From an uncultured Methanomethylovorans sp. (GTDB lineage: Archaea > Halobacteriota > Methanosarcinia > Methanosarcinales > Methanosarcinaceae), in contig CALBTS010000385.1 in the NCBI GenBank assembly GCA_937968035.1, positions 1 through 6,244 of the forward strand: DNA of 6,244 nucleotides, read 5' to 3'. Position 1 is the first letter of the stretch. Every line of letters begins with the position of its first letter. Shown here one piece after another: positions 5,752 to 6,244 of the stretch. Position numbers and translations under genes: made by a program. The notes under the pieces are model-generated. The model was given only the letters and a program-made list of their open reading frames with translations, did not search any database and had not been told where the DNA came from.

Positions 5752-6244
5752 ATGCCTTCCAAAACCGATGCATTTTTAAATAGCCAACGTGAAGCAGATC
5801 CAATGGATCTCCGGGAAGATGGTATTATCGTATTATCCTCTGCCGGGATCATTACCTATACAAATGGAAACTGGACAGAATTCGCGCTGAAGAACGGTTT
5901 GGATATTGTTGAATTCAGTGAAGGACATAATTTTTTAGATGCTTGCGTGGACTTAACAGGAAAAAGAGAAGAAACACCTGTCATAAACCGGGGAATAAGA
6001 GATGTCATCGAAGGCAGATCGAAAATATTCAAATTTAAATATCGATCCATAGGTCCCACTGGAGAATGCTGGTTCTTACTAAAAGTCCAGCCACTGTCAA
6101 AAAATTACCCCGCAAGTGTGATCCTGCAAAATATGAATGTAAACAAACGGGAAATAAAAGAAACAGAGCAGAATGGATCTGAAAATTATCTCTCCAGTGT
6201 CCTCAATAACCTGCAACTTGCCGGAGTTATGCTGGATGCAAATG
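5752..6244 (+). CDS. PAS-domain sensor protein, N-terminal part, 3'-truncated
   Basis: The frame runs from ATG 5752 off the right edge (164 complete codons). An in-frame TAA at 5731-5733 makes this the first possible start; no ribosome binding site is visible. Residues about 22-135 match a familiar PAS variant by its pattern: DGIIVLSSAGIITYTNGNW then EFALKNG (22-49), GHNFLDAC (58-65), GIRDVIEG (81-88), the CWFLLKVQPL strand (106-115) and a closing VILQNMNVNKREIKE (123-137). A linker leads into what looks like a second PAS domain from about residue 145 (NYLSSVLNNLQLAGVMLDAN). There is no signal peptide or membrane segment, so it is probably a soluble sensor. In methanogens such chains usually end in a histidine kinase, but the output domain is beyond the window. 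Confidence 0.85.
   Translation, partial: MPSKTDAFLNSQREADPMDLREDGIIVLSSAGIITYTNGNWTEFALKNGLDIVEFSEGHNFLDACVDLTGKREETPVINRGIRDVIEGRSKIFKFKYRSIGPTGECWFLLKVQPLSKNYPASVILQNMNVNKREIKETEQNGSENYLSSVLNNLQLAGVMLDAN

Noticed and set aside
5619..5852. 77-codon open frame on the minus strand
   Set aside because: Its upstream half lies antisense to the PAS gene, whose codons are clearly real; no ribosome binding site or family resemblance.
1..6244. CRISPR array, insertion sequence, tRNA or rRNA
   Set aside because: No regular repeat-spacer pattern, transposase frame with terminal repeats, cloverleaf or rRNA-like sequence was seen on reading both strands.

Overview
The window looks like a piece of a methanogenic archaeon of the Methanosarcinaceae, closest in feel to Methanococcoides or Methanolobus. 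This is inferred from the archaeal-type phenylalanyl-tRNA synthetase beta chain, AT-rich spacers with TATA-box promoters, oligo-T terminators, GAGG-type ribosome binding sites, and the mix of PAS/histidine-kinase sensors with CheW and CorA. No marker gene in the window fixes the genus.

Layout: (1) 1-437 is the C-terminal ATPase end of a sensor histidine kinase cut by the left edge. (2) 438-1036 is a long, very AT-rich spacer with no recognisable protein gene. It holds a perfect 12-bp direct repeat and a candidate small structured transcript: a TATA-like box, three perfect small hairpins and a T-run. (3) 1037-1957 is a UbiA-family membrane prenyltransferase whose first Asp-rich motif is divergent. 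(4) 2053-3669 is archaeal pheT; its most likely start lies 18 codons inside the longest open frame. (5) 3670-3888 carries terminator-like hairpins and a very clear archaeal promoter, on which a perfect 19-bp palindrome overlaps the TATA box. (6) 3889-4395 is a stand-alone CheW. (7) A 10-bp hairpin sits between convergent cheW and corA. (8) 4492-5427 (minus) is a CorA-family divalent cation channel with a GTG start and a strong ribosome binding site. (9) 5428-5751 is the divergent spacer, containing repeated TGGTCC hexamers. (10) 5752-6244 is the N-terminal part of a multi-PAS sensor protein cut by the right edge.

The genes do not form one pathway. pheT is housekeeping (tRNA-Phe charging), ubiA is lipid or quinone prenylation, corA is Mg2+ homeostasis, and the two truncated sensors plus cheW are signal transduction. 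The wide spacers and changes of strand suggest mostly single-gene transcription units; only ubiA-pheT could plausibly be cotranscribed. I found no mobile element, CRISPR array, tRNA or rRNA. I see no clear new multi-gene system. The most checkable novelty is regulatory: the cheW operator-like palindrome, the corA hexamer repeats and the possible small RNA upstream of ubiA.
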